The notes beneath the pieces were generated by a model, which searched no databases, had not been told where the DNA came from, and was given only the letters and a program-made list of their open reading frames with translations. From Epichloe hybrida (taxonomy: Eukaryota > Ascomycota > Sordariomycetes > Hypocreales > Clavicipitaceae), in the NCBI GenBank assembly GCA_019022495.1, contig JAFEKR010000002.1, positions 6,262,001-6,326,000 on the forward strand: a DNA stretch of 64,000 bases. Reading direction: 5' to 3'. Positions 22,385 to 35,812 of the stretch are shown in pieces. The position numbers and the translations under genes were made by a program. Each line of letters begins with the position of its first letter. The stretch's first letter is position 1.

Positions 22385-23744
22385 CTCTACTAGATTCTGA
22401 ATTGTTATATAGTAAATTCTATATCTTTATTTTCTTTTCTTATTACTCTTTGCCTTTATTTACATTATTCTATAGTTTATATTTACATCCTTACTTACGT
22501 ACTATATATTATTCCTTACCTAGTAGTAGTAGGCTACTCCTTTATCTTAGGCATCCTAGCATGCCCCCCCCTAAAGGAAAGTTATTTATAAAGTTATAAC
22601 TAATATTAAAAGTAACTTATATAGTAGTAGTAAAAGGGAATTCTACTAGGTTTAATAGCTATATTAGCAAGACCTAACACTTTTTATTTTTTATTTTTTA
22701 CTATTAGTTAAAACTCTTACACTAAACTAAGCTTATTCTATAGCATTAAATCAAGTTCTTAAGCATATCTATAGCACATAGCTACATATAACTAACTAAC
22801 TAACTAACTAAATTAATTAAATAAGGCTATATATACCTAGGGCCCTTAATGCCTCTTAATACATAAGAAGACTAAAAAAGCACTATAAGGCGCTCTATTC
22901 TTTAGTATTTAATAGCACTATTATAGCTACTACTAGCTAGTAAGTAAGTAAGCTATAATATAAGCTACTAAACTTAGAACTCTTATAGCTATTATATAAA
23001 AAAAAAGAAAAAAAAAGAAAAAAAAAGAGAAGCTAACTAGCTACTAATTTATATATATTATATCTTACTATATATCTTATAATAATAGTTTTATTAGAGG
23101 TAATAAAGGGAAACTATTATTGCTTTTTACCTTATAGATTATCTATTTAGGCTTAACTAGGCAATCTTTAGGGTTTACTAGTAAGCAAATGCCACAACAG
23201 ACTTGCTAATGCGCTCACCTTAAATTAGGGGGGGGCTAGCTAGCTTTACCTGCATTATACGCTATTATCCTAGGATATAATCCGTATAGGATAGGCAAGG
23301 AGCCTAGTAGCTAATCACATAGCTACTAGCACCTGCATATGCCTTTAAGAGGCTAATATAATGCAAGAACTAGACGTTTCCTAAGAATAGTAGCTAATAT
23401 AGTAGCAAAAGTCTGCCCCCCCCTAGTACCTAGCTAGAATTAGGTCTTTAGGATAAAAGACACTAAGTTCTATGTTTCTAATGCTAGACTACCTTATTAC
23501 TATGCCTATATTAGATAGATATAAGAAAGCTAATATAGACATAGAAGAATTAGCTATGTGTAAGAAATAGCTAGTTTATAAACTATATGTTATATCCTAG
23601 ATATATACTACTAGATAAGAGGCAAAGCTTAGTCTAGTAAGTTTAGTTATAAACCTAGTAATAATATTAACTAAAGCTTACTACTAGTAAGAAAAGGCAT
23701 TAGAAGGGATAGTATAGCTATAGGTAAGGATATTTATAATATAT
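22385..23744. other. RIP-degraded DNA with a copia LTR remnant
   Basis: About 22,402-22,468 resembles the end of the copia LTR found near 61,000-61,069 (shared TTATTTTCTTTTCT and TTACTCTTTGCCT). After it come a run of TAAC repeats at about 22,790, an A-rich GA tract near 22,999-23,030, and otherwise unidentified AT-rich sequence. No gene is visible. Confidence 0.5.
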
Positions 23745-23915
23745 TGTCATGGTCTAGCCCTAAGGGCTAATCGCAGGTGCCTGCGCCACTATGTGGGTTT
23801 GACCCCAATTCCGTTGCGCCATAAGGCAACAAAAGAATACGCATTGCACAAGTCCCTATGACTTGTACAATTGACACCTATATTGCTAGGTCTAGGCAAA
23901 GCCTAGATCATCACA
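23745..23915. repeat. TRIM LTR, left copy
   Basis: 171 bases with TG...CA ends, carrying AATCGCAGG and AAGGCAAC where the right copy has AATCACGGG and AAGGTAAC. Confidence 0.88.
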
Positions 23916-24103
23916 TAGGCCCTTTCCCTAGGTGATCTTCTTCCCATTAACCCCTTATAAGCTAGCAATACCGCACATCCCCCAGGGACCCTCTCTATCC
24001 CTGTAAGCCTAGGAAGAACCCCGTTGTGGCTGCCCTATAGTGCACCTTTTTTTTTTGTACACGCAGCCGGTTCGAACCTATGACCTTAGGTGACTTGTGC
24101 AAA

Positions 24104-24274
24104 TGTCATGGTCTAGCCCTAAGGGCTAATCACGGGTGCCTGCGCCACCATGTGGGTTTGACCCCAATTCCGTTGCGCCATAAGGTAACAAAAGAATACG
24201 CATTGCACAAGTCCCTATGACTTGTACAATTGACACCTATATTGCTAGGTCTAGGCAAAGCCTAGATCATCACA
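24104..24274. repeat. TRIM LTR, right copy
   Basis: 171 bases, direct copy of 23745-23915 with four transitions and no indels, followed at once by the TATAT duplication. Confidence 0.88.
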
Positions 24275-24279
24275 TATAT

Positions 24280-25775
24280 AAAATAAGTATAAGGGAAGGG
24301 AGAGAGAGTAAAATACTTAGTGGCTATTATATCTATAGTGTAAATAAGGCAAAGCTAGAGAGCTATATTAGATAAATATTAATTATACTAGGTAAGGCAA
24401 GGCTATATAACTTATAGATAAGTGCTATATATATAGCTAGTTAATGTTTACTTATTTTATAATACTTTTCGTATAGTAGCTTTTAGTAATATCTTTTAGT
24501 GTCTTTATACTAGTTAGAGGCTACTTTTTTATAACTAATAGATAGATACTTATTAGCATATCTAAACATTTCACGCGTAAGTGCGCCTAATTAATCTGCC
24601 ACTACTTTGTGATATTATCTATATGTTTACTATTATAGATAATATAAACTTACGCTATATTACCTTTTTCCTAGGCTATTAATCTATGCCTAAAGCTTAT
24701 ATCCCTTAACTTATATGTCTATTTTCTTATTTATTCTATTGGTTTTGCTCTTGCTTTATATATATAATATAACTACACTTACTTATGCATTCTATGCTAA
24801 TATAGTTAGGCTAGCCTAGTAGTATAGGATTGTAAATATTTAAGGGGGATTTATTATGTAGTTATGTCTATTATTATACTAAACCTAAATATAGCTCTTT
24901 TTGCTAGTAACTACGTAATTATAGTAGTAGATAAGCTAATGCATAACTATAAACTTAATCCCTTACGCTAGTAAGAGGCATATCTAAGGATATAATGCCT
25001 AGCTAGTAAGGTTAATTACTATATTAAGGCTTACTAAAGGTTAGCCTATATATATACTAGTATACACGTGGTTAAGAGAGGTTATAAATAAATTAAGTTA
25101 AGTACTAATACTCTATTCTCCTATATCTTATACTAACTATATTTCTAGTAATATGCGTTATATAATGTAAAAACATTGTAGCGTTCTTGTTTTTTATGCT
25201 AAGGTATCTATGTAAGCTAAAGCAATAAAGACTATTATCTATCTTTATTACTCTTTATATAATATCTATCTTCTCTTCCTTACCTTAGGGGGGCTTCTTA
25301 TATAAGCCTATTACGCTTAAACCTCTGCCCTTTAGTTTAGTAACCTAGTCTATGTTATTATTACTAGCAAACTATAGATAACCTTATAAAGCTTTAGCTA
25401 TCTCTTCTAGCGTATTTTCTTATTAGCTAAGGTAACTATTAAGGCTAGTAAGAGAAAGCTAGAGAAAAGAAAAGAAAAGGAGCTTATAGGATAGGTAATA
25501 AGTATACCTTAAGGTAGCATAGGATTATAACTTACTATAGGCCTCTAGGAGGGTAGTAGCCCTATTAATAAGCTTAATCTAGACTTTACTACCTATAATA
25601 TTAGATATAATTCTTACTTATAGAGATTATTATTAGTAAGGCAAGGGTAAAACAAAACATTTAGCTAGCTTTAACCACGTATAATTAATAGCTATAACTA
25701 CTAGTAGCTAGCATGCTAGGGCTTGTATAAGGTCGTATAGTCACAATAGCTATAATAGTAAGAGAGTGACTTATT
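24280..25775. other. RIP-degraded DNA, unidentified
   Basis: AT-rich, TA-dense sequence with occasional less altered stretches (for example 24,570-24,620). No reading frame, terminal repeat or RNA gene could be recognised. It probably derives from an old repeat. Confidence 0.5.
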
Positions 25776-25780
25776 ACTAT

Positions 25781-26240
25781 TGTGTGGCTAGAATTGTGAC
25801 CTCTCAAGACCTCTCTCGAGACCTCTCTCACAAGACCACAGGCCTCTAGACCTCGGCATCGCCGGATCAATCGGATCCCTAGTCATGTGACTATCTAGCT
25901 AGATAAAATCCCTAGATTCCCTCCCCTTTCATAGAAAATCAACTCTCCCTTTGTGGCCTTTAGCTTGGATTGTTCAATAGATAAGATAACCTGGCATTGT
26001 GTTTAACCTGACAAGATGAATTTGACCTGATATTGAAAAGAGACCTCTTTCGGCTTGGATCCTCGCGATGGATCGCAAATATCGCAGACCTAGATCCCGT
26101 TATCTAGGTTCCGGCTTCGATATCGTTGAATTCGTCAGTATCGTCAGCATTGTCAATATCATCGTTTTTATCGTTATCATCAGCTTCGTCATCGAGACCG
26201 TCTTTTCCGTCGTTTTGGGGTGTTGTTTTTCCCCCGACAA
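25781..26240. mobile_element. Probable solo LTR, little affected by RIP
   Basis: A 460-base island of nearly balanced composition in TA-saturated surroundings, starting TGTGTGGCTAGAATTGTGACC and ending TTTTTCCCCCGACAA. ACTAT precedes it (25776-25780) and follows it (26241-26245), which suits a 5-base target duplication, although the right terminus is then ACAA rather than a strict CA. It contains CTCTCAAGACCTCTC-type and ATCGT-rich repeats. No protein is recognisable. The GTGGCTAGAATTG start loosely recalls the LTR at 53,586. Confidence 0.55.
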
Positions 26241-26245
26241 ACTAT

Positions 26246-27074
26246 AATAGCTAAATAGCTATTATAGCTAGTAGCTAAGCATGCTTAAATAGACACGAAA
26301 ATAACTCGCACGCGCACAATGCTTGCAATGCTAGCATTAGCGTAATCTAACTAAGGACTTAACGCCTTTTTAAGACCTAATAACCTATCTTTATAACCTA
26401 TTATTATCTAAGTATATTATCTCCTATAGCTTATAGCATTACTTAGAGAGAGCCTTACCTAAACCTTAACCTTATTACACTAAAGAAATAGCCTAATATT
26501 AACTAAGTACACTGCTTCTTCTCCTAGGTATAGGGTGTTAACTAACTTTACTATTAATATTAGGGCATAGCTATGCTATATCTTAAAACTTATAAATATA
26601 ACTATTAAGAATAGTAATAACGCTATTAAATAGTATAGTAAGATCTTTAAGTAGCTATTACTCTAGCTACTAGTATTTAACTTATATTACTTATAATTAA
26701 TAAATACACTTATATACTTATTACTATTCTTAAACCTAAAGAATACTCTAATAGTTTACACTAAGAATACCCCTTTTTCTAGGCATAGGGGTAAAGCAGT
26801 AACTAGTATTAGCAATAATATTAGGGCATAGGTATATAATATGCTATAAAGCGCAAACACTATAATTAAAAACAATAATACTATTATTAAACAAAATAGT
26901 AAGATTTCTAAGCGGCTAGCCTAGCTTATCCCTAATTAAACTAGTGCTAAGGGAGGTAAGTATACACTTACTAGGGATAATCTTAATAAGCTAAACGCGT
27001 AAATATATTATTATATATAGCATATAACTAGATAACCTAATAGCCTATAGGCTACATACACGCTGTTAGACACT
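26246..27074. other. RIP-degraded DNA with a diverged direct duplication
   Basis: Two similar stretches of about 230 bases, near 26,515-26,745 and 26,750-26,985, share TATTAGGGCATA and ATAGTAAGAT spacing, suggesting an old tandem duplication. Nothing else is recognisable. Confidence 0.4.
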
Positions 27075-27367
27075 AAGGTAGACAGAGTATTGCACTAAAA
27101 CGTGTAGTGTAGTGTAGTATTTATAGTGTAGTGTAGTAACTACACTACAAACTACACTACACTATAAACTACACTAACTATAAGGAAAAAAAAACTACAA
27201 TATATTACACTATAAATTTTTTTTCCTAAACTATACTAACTACAAACACTACAAATATAGTATTAGACTTTTTATTAGTTATTAGTATTATAAGGCTTAA
27301 AAGAATACTAGTTATATAAAAGCTTTTATTATTACCTATTTTATTTAATTAGTTATAGAATTTATAA

Positions 27368-30300
27368 CCTTTGCATACTTTTCCGCACTGACCCCAAGGT
27401 TCGGAATCGCCTCTAAAATACAAATCACATTAATATTCAAAATCCTTGCCTTTATTTCTCCCCCCCTATAATATTACACTATAATAAAGCTAGTAGTAAG
27501 AGTATAAATAAGATGCTAATAGTAATTAATATAGGCTTAGGGGGGCTAGCTTAGAGTAGCTACTACCTAAACATAGGAATAGGATAGTTTAATATCTAAA
27601 GGAGCAAAGATAACCTAATAGTAAACTAAAACTAATTTATATACCTTAAAGACATAAAATATTATAATAAGATTACTAGCCTTATCCTAAGTAATAAAGT
27701 CACCTAAGTATAGCATATTACACTTACTGTAGCTAACTAAGTAGTAAACCATGCCTAAGCTAAAATAAGAACTATAAATACTAATAATAGTAATATCTAT
27801 ACTACTAAAGAAGCATTAAAAACAGCCCTTAAGAAAGCTATTAGGGAGGAAGCTAAAGATAATAACTCCCTAACCTAGGCTAGTATTATAGCTAGGCCTA
27901 CCCTAAAATAACTAAATACTAACCCCCCCCCTCTTTAGGTCCTTAGAAGATAATATAGAGAAGTACTTATAAAAGGAAACACTATATAAGAATTACTTTA
28001 GTCTAGGGGTGTGAAAGATATAGTTATAGCTATAAATAAAGCTATTAGGTAAGCCTTAGTAGTAGTAGCTAGAAGACTCCCTAGTAGGGATATAATTATT
28101 ACCTTTAAAGGAAACGTAATATAGTATAAAGAAAACTAAAAATAAATTACTAAAGTGTTTAGCCTAGAGGCAGCTATCCACTACTATATACTTAGCGTTA
28201 TTATTAAGGGTTTCCTAATAAAGTATATATCTATTAAGAACCTAGCAATAGAAATTAGAAAAGTAAATAAAGTAAACATAATTAAGGTAACTATAAGACA
28301 CCCCTAGGGCAAGAACGCCTAGCAAACCACCCTAATTCTTAGACTAGCTAAAGTTAAAGATACTAATAAGATATGCTAAGATAAAATAGTCTTTAAAGCA
28401 AAGCTATTCTAAACTAAACTATATAATAAGACCTTATAACCTAGATAGTGCTATAACTACTTCTAAATAGGATATATTACTAAGTTTTATAAGGTAGTAC
28501 TAAGGTGTAATAGGTGTGGAGCTAGCTAGCACAAAGATAGTAAGGCATTATGCCTAATAATAAATAGATAACTTAAGGAAAACTATATCCTATGCTCTAG
28601 ACTATACCTAGCCTAGTCTAAAGACTACCTAGTACTAAAAGAGAAGTAAAACATAGTAAAGGCTAGTTACCTAGAATAACTATCCCGCTTTACCTCTAGC
28701 TTCCCTAGTAAGAACCTAGCTCTAGCCTAAGAGAGAGCTAGTATAGCTATAGAACCTATAGTAATAATAGGAAGAAAAAGGGGTTAACCTATAAATATAA
28801 AGTAAAGCGCTAAATAGCTAAGAGCTAGGAGTATTAGGTGCTATATAGAATAACTTAAGGCTAGAATAAAACTAGTATAGGATAGCTAAGACTTACTACT
28901 ACCCCCCTAATTAATATAGTAATATTATAAGTTCTCTTCTAGAATATAAATAAGAAGGATAGCCTAATATATATTACGCTTTATTACTAAACTAATATAG
29001 ATATAATAGTAATCTAAGAGTGAGAATATATAAAACATCCGTGGCCCCTTACACTAGGCCTTGCCTAGTTTTAACTCACACACTATAATAGGTATAACGC
29101 TATATATATTAATAAGAAACATAATATAAGGTTATAGTTAGCCTAGGGAGGGCCTAACTAGTCACTAGTGGAAATTCATAGGATTAATATTTATTCCCTT
29201 TATTTAGAAGGTTATAGTAATAACTAGAACACCCCTATATAAGATATTAACACAAAGACACTATGTAACTAGAGCGTATTTATAGGAGATTTTAAAACTA
29301 AAAGCATCCCTTCTAGGACAGGCTAAATAGAACCACTAATAAAGCAAATAAGCTACTAGAACTTATAAGCTAGTGAAGGCTTAGACTAGTAATGCCCTAA
29401 GGGGAACTAACTAGATAACACAAGGATAATAAGGATAGTACTATAGACCTAGCGTAGGTAACCCTAGATATCTAAGTCTACTACAAAGGAGTAGAAGACC
29501 TTACTAGATCTAACTATATCCCATAGCTAATTAGCATCTTTACTAGCCTATAAGATAACATCCTATAGGCCCTTAGACACACGTAAAATATAATAGATAA
29601 ACTGTATATAAAGGCAAAGGTAGTAGTACGCTTTTAACCTAAAAACGCCCTAGATCTACAAGATAAAGAAGGGATAGATGCGTATGCTACCTAGCTTATT
29701 ACAAACCTTTAATAAATAGCGGATAAGGTAGCCCTATAGAAGCCCTAAGGGCTCCTTAGCCTAGAGGCATAGTAGTTAAGGATAGCTAAAGAGTTAGTTA
29801 CTAGAGCTAGATAGGCAAAGAGATAATAGAGATAATAGAGAATAGAAGTAAACTAGTAAGCTTATACTAAGGTAAATAAGAACTAAGAATAAGTTATTAG
29901 AACTAAGAGAAGAAACACGTAAAGAAATACCTTATAAAAGGCTAATACATAGAGAAAGAATAAGGGAGTGTAAAGACTAGAGAGATAAGCCTAGCTCTAA
30001 AGCTAGGCCCCCCTAGAACTACCTAGGTTACTAAAGCTAGAAAGGACTAAAAATAACCTAAACCTAGCTACTACATATAAGGATAAAGCAAGCGTGCTAG
30101 CACTAAGGTTTTTCCCTAAGCCTATAGTAAACCTCTTCTAAATCCTAGACCTTACCTTCCTAGAGCTAGATAACGCACTATTCCTAGATAATAACTAGTT
30201 TAGATTAGAAGAGATATTAGATATTATATTAAATATAGCTAGCTAGAAAGCACTAGGTAATAACAAGCTCCTAGCGGGCCTTATTAAGGCCTATAATAAG

Positions 30301-33300
30301 CTAGTAAAAGAAGCTATAGTCTAGCTTCTAAATACTATCCTTAAAGTAAGGTATTTCCTAGCCTAATTCTAGACTACTAGAGTAGTAGTAATTAGGAAAC
30401 TAGGCAAGATAATAAAAGAGATAAGGAGAGCTAATGCTTAGAGGCCTATCTCCTTACTAAATATTATAGGAAAAATCATAGAAGTGGTAATTATAAAGTA
30501 ACTTATAGCCTTTACTAAGGTAAAAGGACTTCTCCTAGAGCTATAAATAGGGAATAGGATAAACAGGTTAATAAAGACCGCAATTAGGGTCTTAGTGGAG
30601 TGCGTAAGAGAGGCCTAGAGTAGGGGCAGAATTACCTTGCTTACCTAGATAGATATCTTATTTACTTTTAATAGAGTTAGCTACCTATACCTAATTTACT
30701 TACTAATCCTAATAGGAATCCCTTACTAGCTAATAGCTATAATATAAAGCTTCCTAGTAAATAAAATAAGCTAGCTTAGCTTTAATAGAGGACTCTCTAA
30801 ACCCTTTAAGATTAAGGCTAGCACCCTATAAGGATTTTCTCTTTTACTAATTCTTTTCCTTCTTTACTTTATAGAACTTTACACATGCCTTTAGGCTATC
30901 CTAGGTATAGTAGTAATTAGATTTACTAATAATATAAATATTATAGTATTTAGTAAAAACATGGCATAAACCTAGAGAAAACTTAAGGCTACTTAGAAAA
31001 TCTATAAGGAATAGGTAAAGGAGGTAAGAGTAAAGTTTAACCTAGTAAAAACCAAACTTATATACTTTAGTAAGGCCTATAGGCCCCTATAGGCTAGGGT
31101 CTAGCTTAGCATAGAGGAGATAGCGCTAATAGAGGTATGCTAATTCCTTAGGGTATAGGTAAATAGGAAACTTAACTAGAGTGCCTATAAGAATATCCTT
31201 AAGGGAAAACTAGCCTAGTAGTAGCTTATACTCTCTACATTAGTGGCGTTAGCATAGGGCGTTAGCTTTAGAGATGCCTAGCTTATATACATGTAGGTAG
31301 TCTAGCCTATTCTTGCTTATAAGGTAAGCGCTTACTATACCCTAACTAAGAAGGGAGGAAAACTATAAGGAATAGTTAGAAGTTTTATAGCAGACTAATT
31401 AACTTATCTCTAGACTATAGCTAGAGTATTTAAGGCTATACTAATTACTTAGTTAGAAGTTAAAACCTATATCCCCCCCCTAGACCTTTACCTAAATAAA
31501 ATAAAGTGAAAGTTTAAGGAAAGGATTATACTTAGTGAAATAATAAATAAGATATAGGCTATAGCTAACTTAGTGTAAATAGTACTATAACATAGAAAAA
31601 GACCCCTACTAGCTAATAATAAACTAGATACATAACTATATAAGAAGTAAAAGAAGAGATAGGAAGACTAGTATTCTAATAGGTAATAAAGATAATATAG
31701 GCGTAGGAGAGAGCTAATAGAGGACTACCCGCTTACCTATAACCTAAAGGAAATCTAGAAATTTCACACTAGGCTTAATAAGTATATCTCCTTTATAATA
31801 GTATAATTATATATAGGAAAGATTAGCCTTAATAAGTTTCTCTTCTAAAGGCGTGTTCCTAGGGTGGCTTTACCCCTATATAGCTATGGTTATATAGTTA
31901 AAGACTAGTACTATATAATTATTAACTACACTAACTATAACTATAGACACCCCTAAATAAGATAGCCTTGAGACATATAGGAGATAAGGCTAGCCTTAGA
32001 TAATCCCCTAAAGGCAAGATATATTATAAAGTAATTCCTTAGCATAAGAAAACTCTAATACTACATATTAGCGTAAGACCTAGCCTTTAGTTAATATAAA
32101 CTAGGGGAGGATCTAGGCTACCCTAGAGGTAACTAAACTAACTAATAAACAGACACCGCAAATAACTAGAGAGAGGCACTAGGTAGAACGGTGTAGCTAT
32201 AGAGGCAAGCTAGATATAAGGCAGAATTACACTATAATAGGAAGACTATAGGTCTAGAATAGTTATTAGATTAATTTTAAGTTAAAAAGCTATAGGTATT
32301 ATTTCACACTAGCCTACTACTACCCCTTTACTAACCTAGAATTAGCCTTATTCCTCCTTAGGAATAGGGATTATATTCTCTATTACCTTGCTCTTACCCT
32401 TAGCTAATAGGCTAGTGGCTAGGAGCTAGTTTATCTTCGCTACTTAGGCATTAAGCCACTAGAGCTAAAAAATAACCTTATTATGTTATTCCTCTATAAA
32501 CCTAGACCTAGCTAGGTCTAGGCTTGCTATAGTAGTGCCTTATTTCTTCTTAGCGTGGTTTTTAGCATAGAGTTTCTTAACCTAAGCTATATAGTCCTCT
32601 AGGGCCTAGATAATTAAAGTTAGCTATAGAATAGAGCTACCACTAAGCTAGAGCAAAACCACTTATATTACTCCTAGTGACTATGCTAGCCTAGGTCTTA
32701 ACTAACCACTAATATTCCCCTTGCTAGCTAGTGATGTTTAGCTATAAGCAAATTAGCACTAGAGTAAGCTTAGAATAGGCGTAGGAGTTAATATTACCTT
32801 ATATATATGTAATTACAGACCTAATAATTAAAACATGCGTTAGATATTACCCCTTTATATGTAAATTAGCCCTACCCCTAAACTAGAAATAAACTAACTT
32901 ACTAATAATATTATAGCACTAATAGCCCTTATATTTAACAGATTGCGTCTCGTAAGACATACACTATATCTCTTATAGCTTACCTAGCTACCCTAGGTTA
33001 GACTTAGAAATAAGGCGAAATAGAGGTAAAGGGGACTTACTTCTAGGCCTTTTACCTTTACCTAATCTAATTACTTCTAGGTTAGGGACTTTCTTAGATA
33101 CTTATCTAAGGTTATAAGTTCCTAGGCGGATTAGAGCTAGAATAGCACTAAAAATAGGGTACTTATAAAGCTTAGTAATATTATAGCGTGTTTTTCTACG
33201 TAAAACATTAGTATTTAAACTAGCACTAGACTAGAGGAGCCTTAAATAGCTCCTAAAAGGGATAGGAAGGAAAAAAACCTATAGGAAATTTATTATAAGA

Positions 33301-33948
33301 AAAGGAAAAAGGTTAAAACCTTAAGAGAGAAGAAGCCCTCTTTTATACTTAAAAGAGGGGGGGGGGGGGACTAACTATAATATTAGCTAGAAAACAAAGC
33401 ATAAGATAAGTAAACGCATAGATAGCACGTAACTAATCTAGGAGCAGAACTGCCTAGCCACTAGGCCTAAATCACTTACCCCTTACTATAATTAAATAAA
33501 ACCATATACTTAGACTTTATAAGATATCTAGACTAGTGCTAGGTTAGATTTAGCTAAAAAGTAAGGCACTAGAAGAGTTAGAAGTAAAGCAAATAAAAAG
33601 TAAATTATTATTATAAATCTAAATTTACTATGCCCTAGGGCAAAGTAAGAGACATAAAGCTAGGTTAGAGTAAGACTAGACTAGCACTAAAGGGAGCTAG
33701 TTAGGACTACTACTATACTTTTTCCTTTCTTTTTTATTTTCTTTAGGATAAGGCTAGCGTAAGCTAGCATTAAATACCTATAATTAATTACACCTAATGC
33801 GGCGTAAACCTAGAAGAGAGTTAGCGCTAGCCTATTTACAGACGTAAGGGGGTTTTTCTTCCTAATAAAGGGTTTTCCCTCTTAACTAAGCGGATGGAGT
33901 ACTAGGAACAGCTACATAGTTAGCTAGCTAGCGTAAAGAATATATATA
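27368..33948 (+). mobile_element. Tad1-like LINE (non-LTR retrotransposon), RIP-inactivated
   Basis: 6,581 bases flanked by the 14-base duplication TATAGAATTTATAA (27354-27367 and 33949-33962) and ending in a short TA run, as expected for target-primed insertion. Coding signals read on the plus strand through many stops: a Gag-like zone with CCHC knuckles at about 28,450-28,560 (CNRCGAS then HKDSKALC); an endonuclease-like zone with VFIGDFKTKS at about 29,275-29,310; a reverse transcriptase at about 30,360-31,260 with RPISLLNIIGKIIE and FTNNINI at the catalytic box (30,921-30,941), where the two Asp have become Asn, fitting G-to-A RIP; and a C-terminal Cys/His-type zone near 31,870-31,940. 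Insertion split element X. Clade placement within Tad1 is inferred. Confidence 0.85.
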
Positions 33949-34396
33949 TATAGAATTTATAATATTATTTTATTTTAGTAATTTTACTATAACGAAGTAA
34001 GGTTATATATAATATTATACTTTTTAATAATACTATTTAACTTAATACTTTATTTCCCTAATATAACTTAAAGAAAAACCTTCTTATTATATTATTTACT
34101 ATTTCTATAAATTATTTTATATTTCTATAAATTATTATTATTACTTATTTTAAAAAAACTATAAAAAGAACTACTAGTAAACTTAATATAAGTAGCTTAT
34201 TATATCTTATTATAGCTTATAATAGCTTATAATAGCTTATAATACTAATATTACTAATATTACTAATATTACTAGTATTACTAAGATTACTAAGATTACT
34301 AAGATTACTAAGATTACTAAGATTACTAAGATTACTAAGATTACTAAGATTACTAAGATTACTAAGATTACTAAGATTACTAAGATTACTAAGATC
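33949..34396. repeat. Element X segment with ACTAAGATT minisatellite
   Basis: Native element X sequence between its two large insertions. It ends in a run of the 9-mer ACTAAGATT (about 34,270-34,396), in which the hAT element inserted; the same array resumes at 40,008. Confidence 0.8.
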
Positions 34397-35064
34397 CAGA
34401 GCATGTAATGTAATGTAATGTAATGTAGTTTTTGGGGTTTAGATGTAATGTGTAATTATTACACATTACATTACATTACATTACATTACATTACATTCAT
34501 TACAAATGTAATGTTAGGGAAAAAAAAAATGGGGTATATTAAGATCTTATAATATTATATAGAATTTTCTCTTTAAGATTAATATAAACCTTTTTCTTAT
34601 ATAAATTTTATTAAATTTACTATAAATTTTTTAAATTTTTTAACTTTTAGATTATTACTTATAACTTTAGGTATAGGGCATTTTTAGTAAGATAAATATA
34701 TTATTGAGATTCCCCTTTTTTGTCTCTATATAAAGTACTATTATAATACTAGTAAATCTTTTTTCTAGGTATTAATATAAATTTATTTACGATTAATGTT
34801 TTATTAGAAGAATATACCCTATATATACTTTTAGAAATTATATTAAATAATATATTATAAATTCTAATAATTATATTAAAATTTTAAGAAAATTTATAAG
34901 ATTAGCTTTTATTTTTATTTATTATATATTAAAAAAATTATTTTAATATCTATTTTATTATAATTAATATAAAATATTTCTAATTGTTTTCTTTTTTTTT
35001 ATATTTTTTTAAAAATTATTAGTTAAAGATTAATACCTTTTAAGCAAAGATTTCTTAATATATA

Positions 35065-35579
35065 TATATTCTTTACGCTAGCTAGCTAACTATGTAGCTG
35101 TTCCTAGTACTCTATTTGCTTAGTTAAGAGGGAAAACCCTTTACTAGGAAGAAAAACCCTCTTATATCTATAAACAGGCTAGCGCTAACCCTCTTCTAGG
35201 TCTACGCCACGTTAGGTATGACTAATTATAGGTGTTTATTACTAGCTTACGCTAGCCTTATTATAAAGAAAATAAAAAAGGAAAGGAAAATATATAGTAA
35301 TAGTCCTAACTAGCTCCCTTTAGTGCTAGTCTAGTCTTACTCTAACCTAGCTTTATATCCCTTACTTTACTTTAAGGCATAGTGAATTTAGATTTATAAT
35401 AATAATTTACTTTTTATTCGCTTTACTTCTAACTCTTTTAGTGCCTTACTTTTTAGCTAAATCTAACCTAGCACTAGTCTAGATATCTCGCGAAGTCTAA
35501 GCACACGGTTTCGTTTAATCGTAGTAAGGGGTAGGTGATTTAGGCCTGGTGGCTAGGCGGTTCCGCTCCTAGATTGGTC
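35065..35579 (-). mobile_element. 5'-truncated copy of the LINE
   Basis: 515 bases, inverted relative to the long LINE, matching its last 515 or so bases (33,432-33,948), including the TA tail. It is flanked by the 13-base duplication TTCTTAATATATA (35052-35064, 35580-35592). This copy keeps many C and G where the long one has T and A, for example ACCGTGTGC against ACCATATAC, so it is much less affected by RIP. Confidence 0.9.
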
Positions 35580-35812
35580 TTCTTAATATATAAGTAATAT
35601 AAGATAAATATAATAGAATTAGTATAATAAAATTATAAAAAACTTAATATACTTTAAAATTATACTTTTTTATATATAAAGGATTTTTTTATAAATTAAA
35701 ATTAATTATTTCTAAGTAAAATTTATAAAAAAAACTATAAATTAGGTAAATATATATAATTTAAAAGGTATAGTTATATTTTTCTAATTTTATAAAGTAT
35801 ATATAAAAAAGT

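Larger units (their letters stand above)
23745..24274. mobile_element. TRIM-like mini LTR retroelement
   Basis: 530 bases: a 171-base direct repeat (23745-23915), a 188-base centre, and the same 171-base repeat again (24104-24274). Each repeat starts TGTCATGGTCTAGCC and ends GATCATCACA, giving canonical TG...CA ends. The element is flanked on both sides by TATAT (23740-23744 and 24275-24279), a 5-base target duplication. The two repeats differ at four positions, all transitions. The centre has no coding capacity; it carries a T10 tract and CCGGTTCGAACCT, which resembles an RNA polymerase III B box. This is the size and architecture of a terminal-repeat retrotransposon in miniature, non-autonomous by definition. 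Confidence 0.88.

Noticed and set aside
22372..22599. Open frame of 75 codons rich in Leu, Tyr and Phe
   Set aside because: It overlaps the gypsy LTR end and a copia LTR remnant in AT-rich DNA; the composition alone explains a hydrophobic frame.
24055..24100. GGTTCGAACC as part of a tRNA gene
   Set aside because: The flanking bases do not pair as a T stem on either strand and no acceptor stem or A box is convincing. Kept only as a B-box-like motif inside the TRIM.
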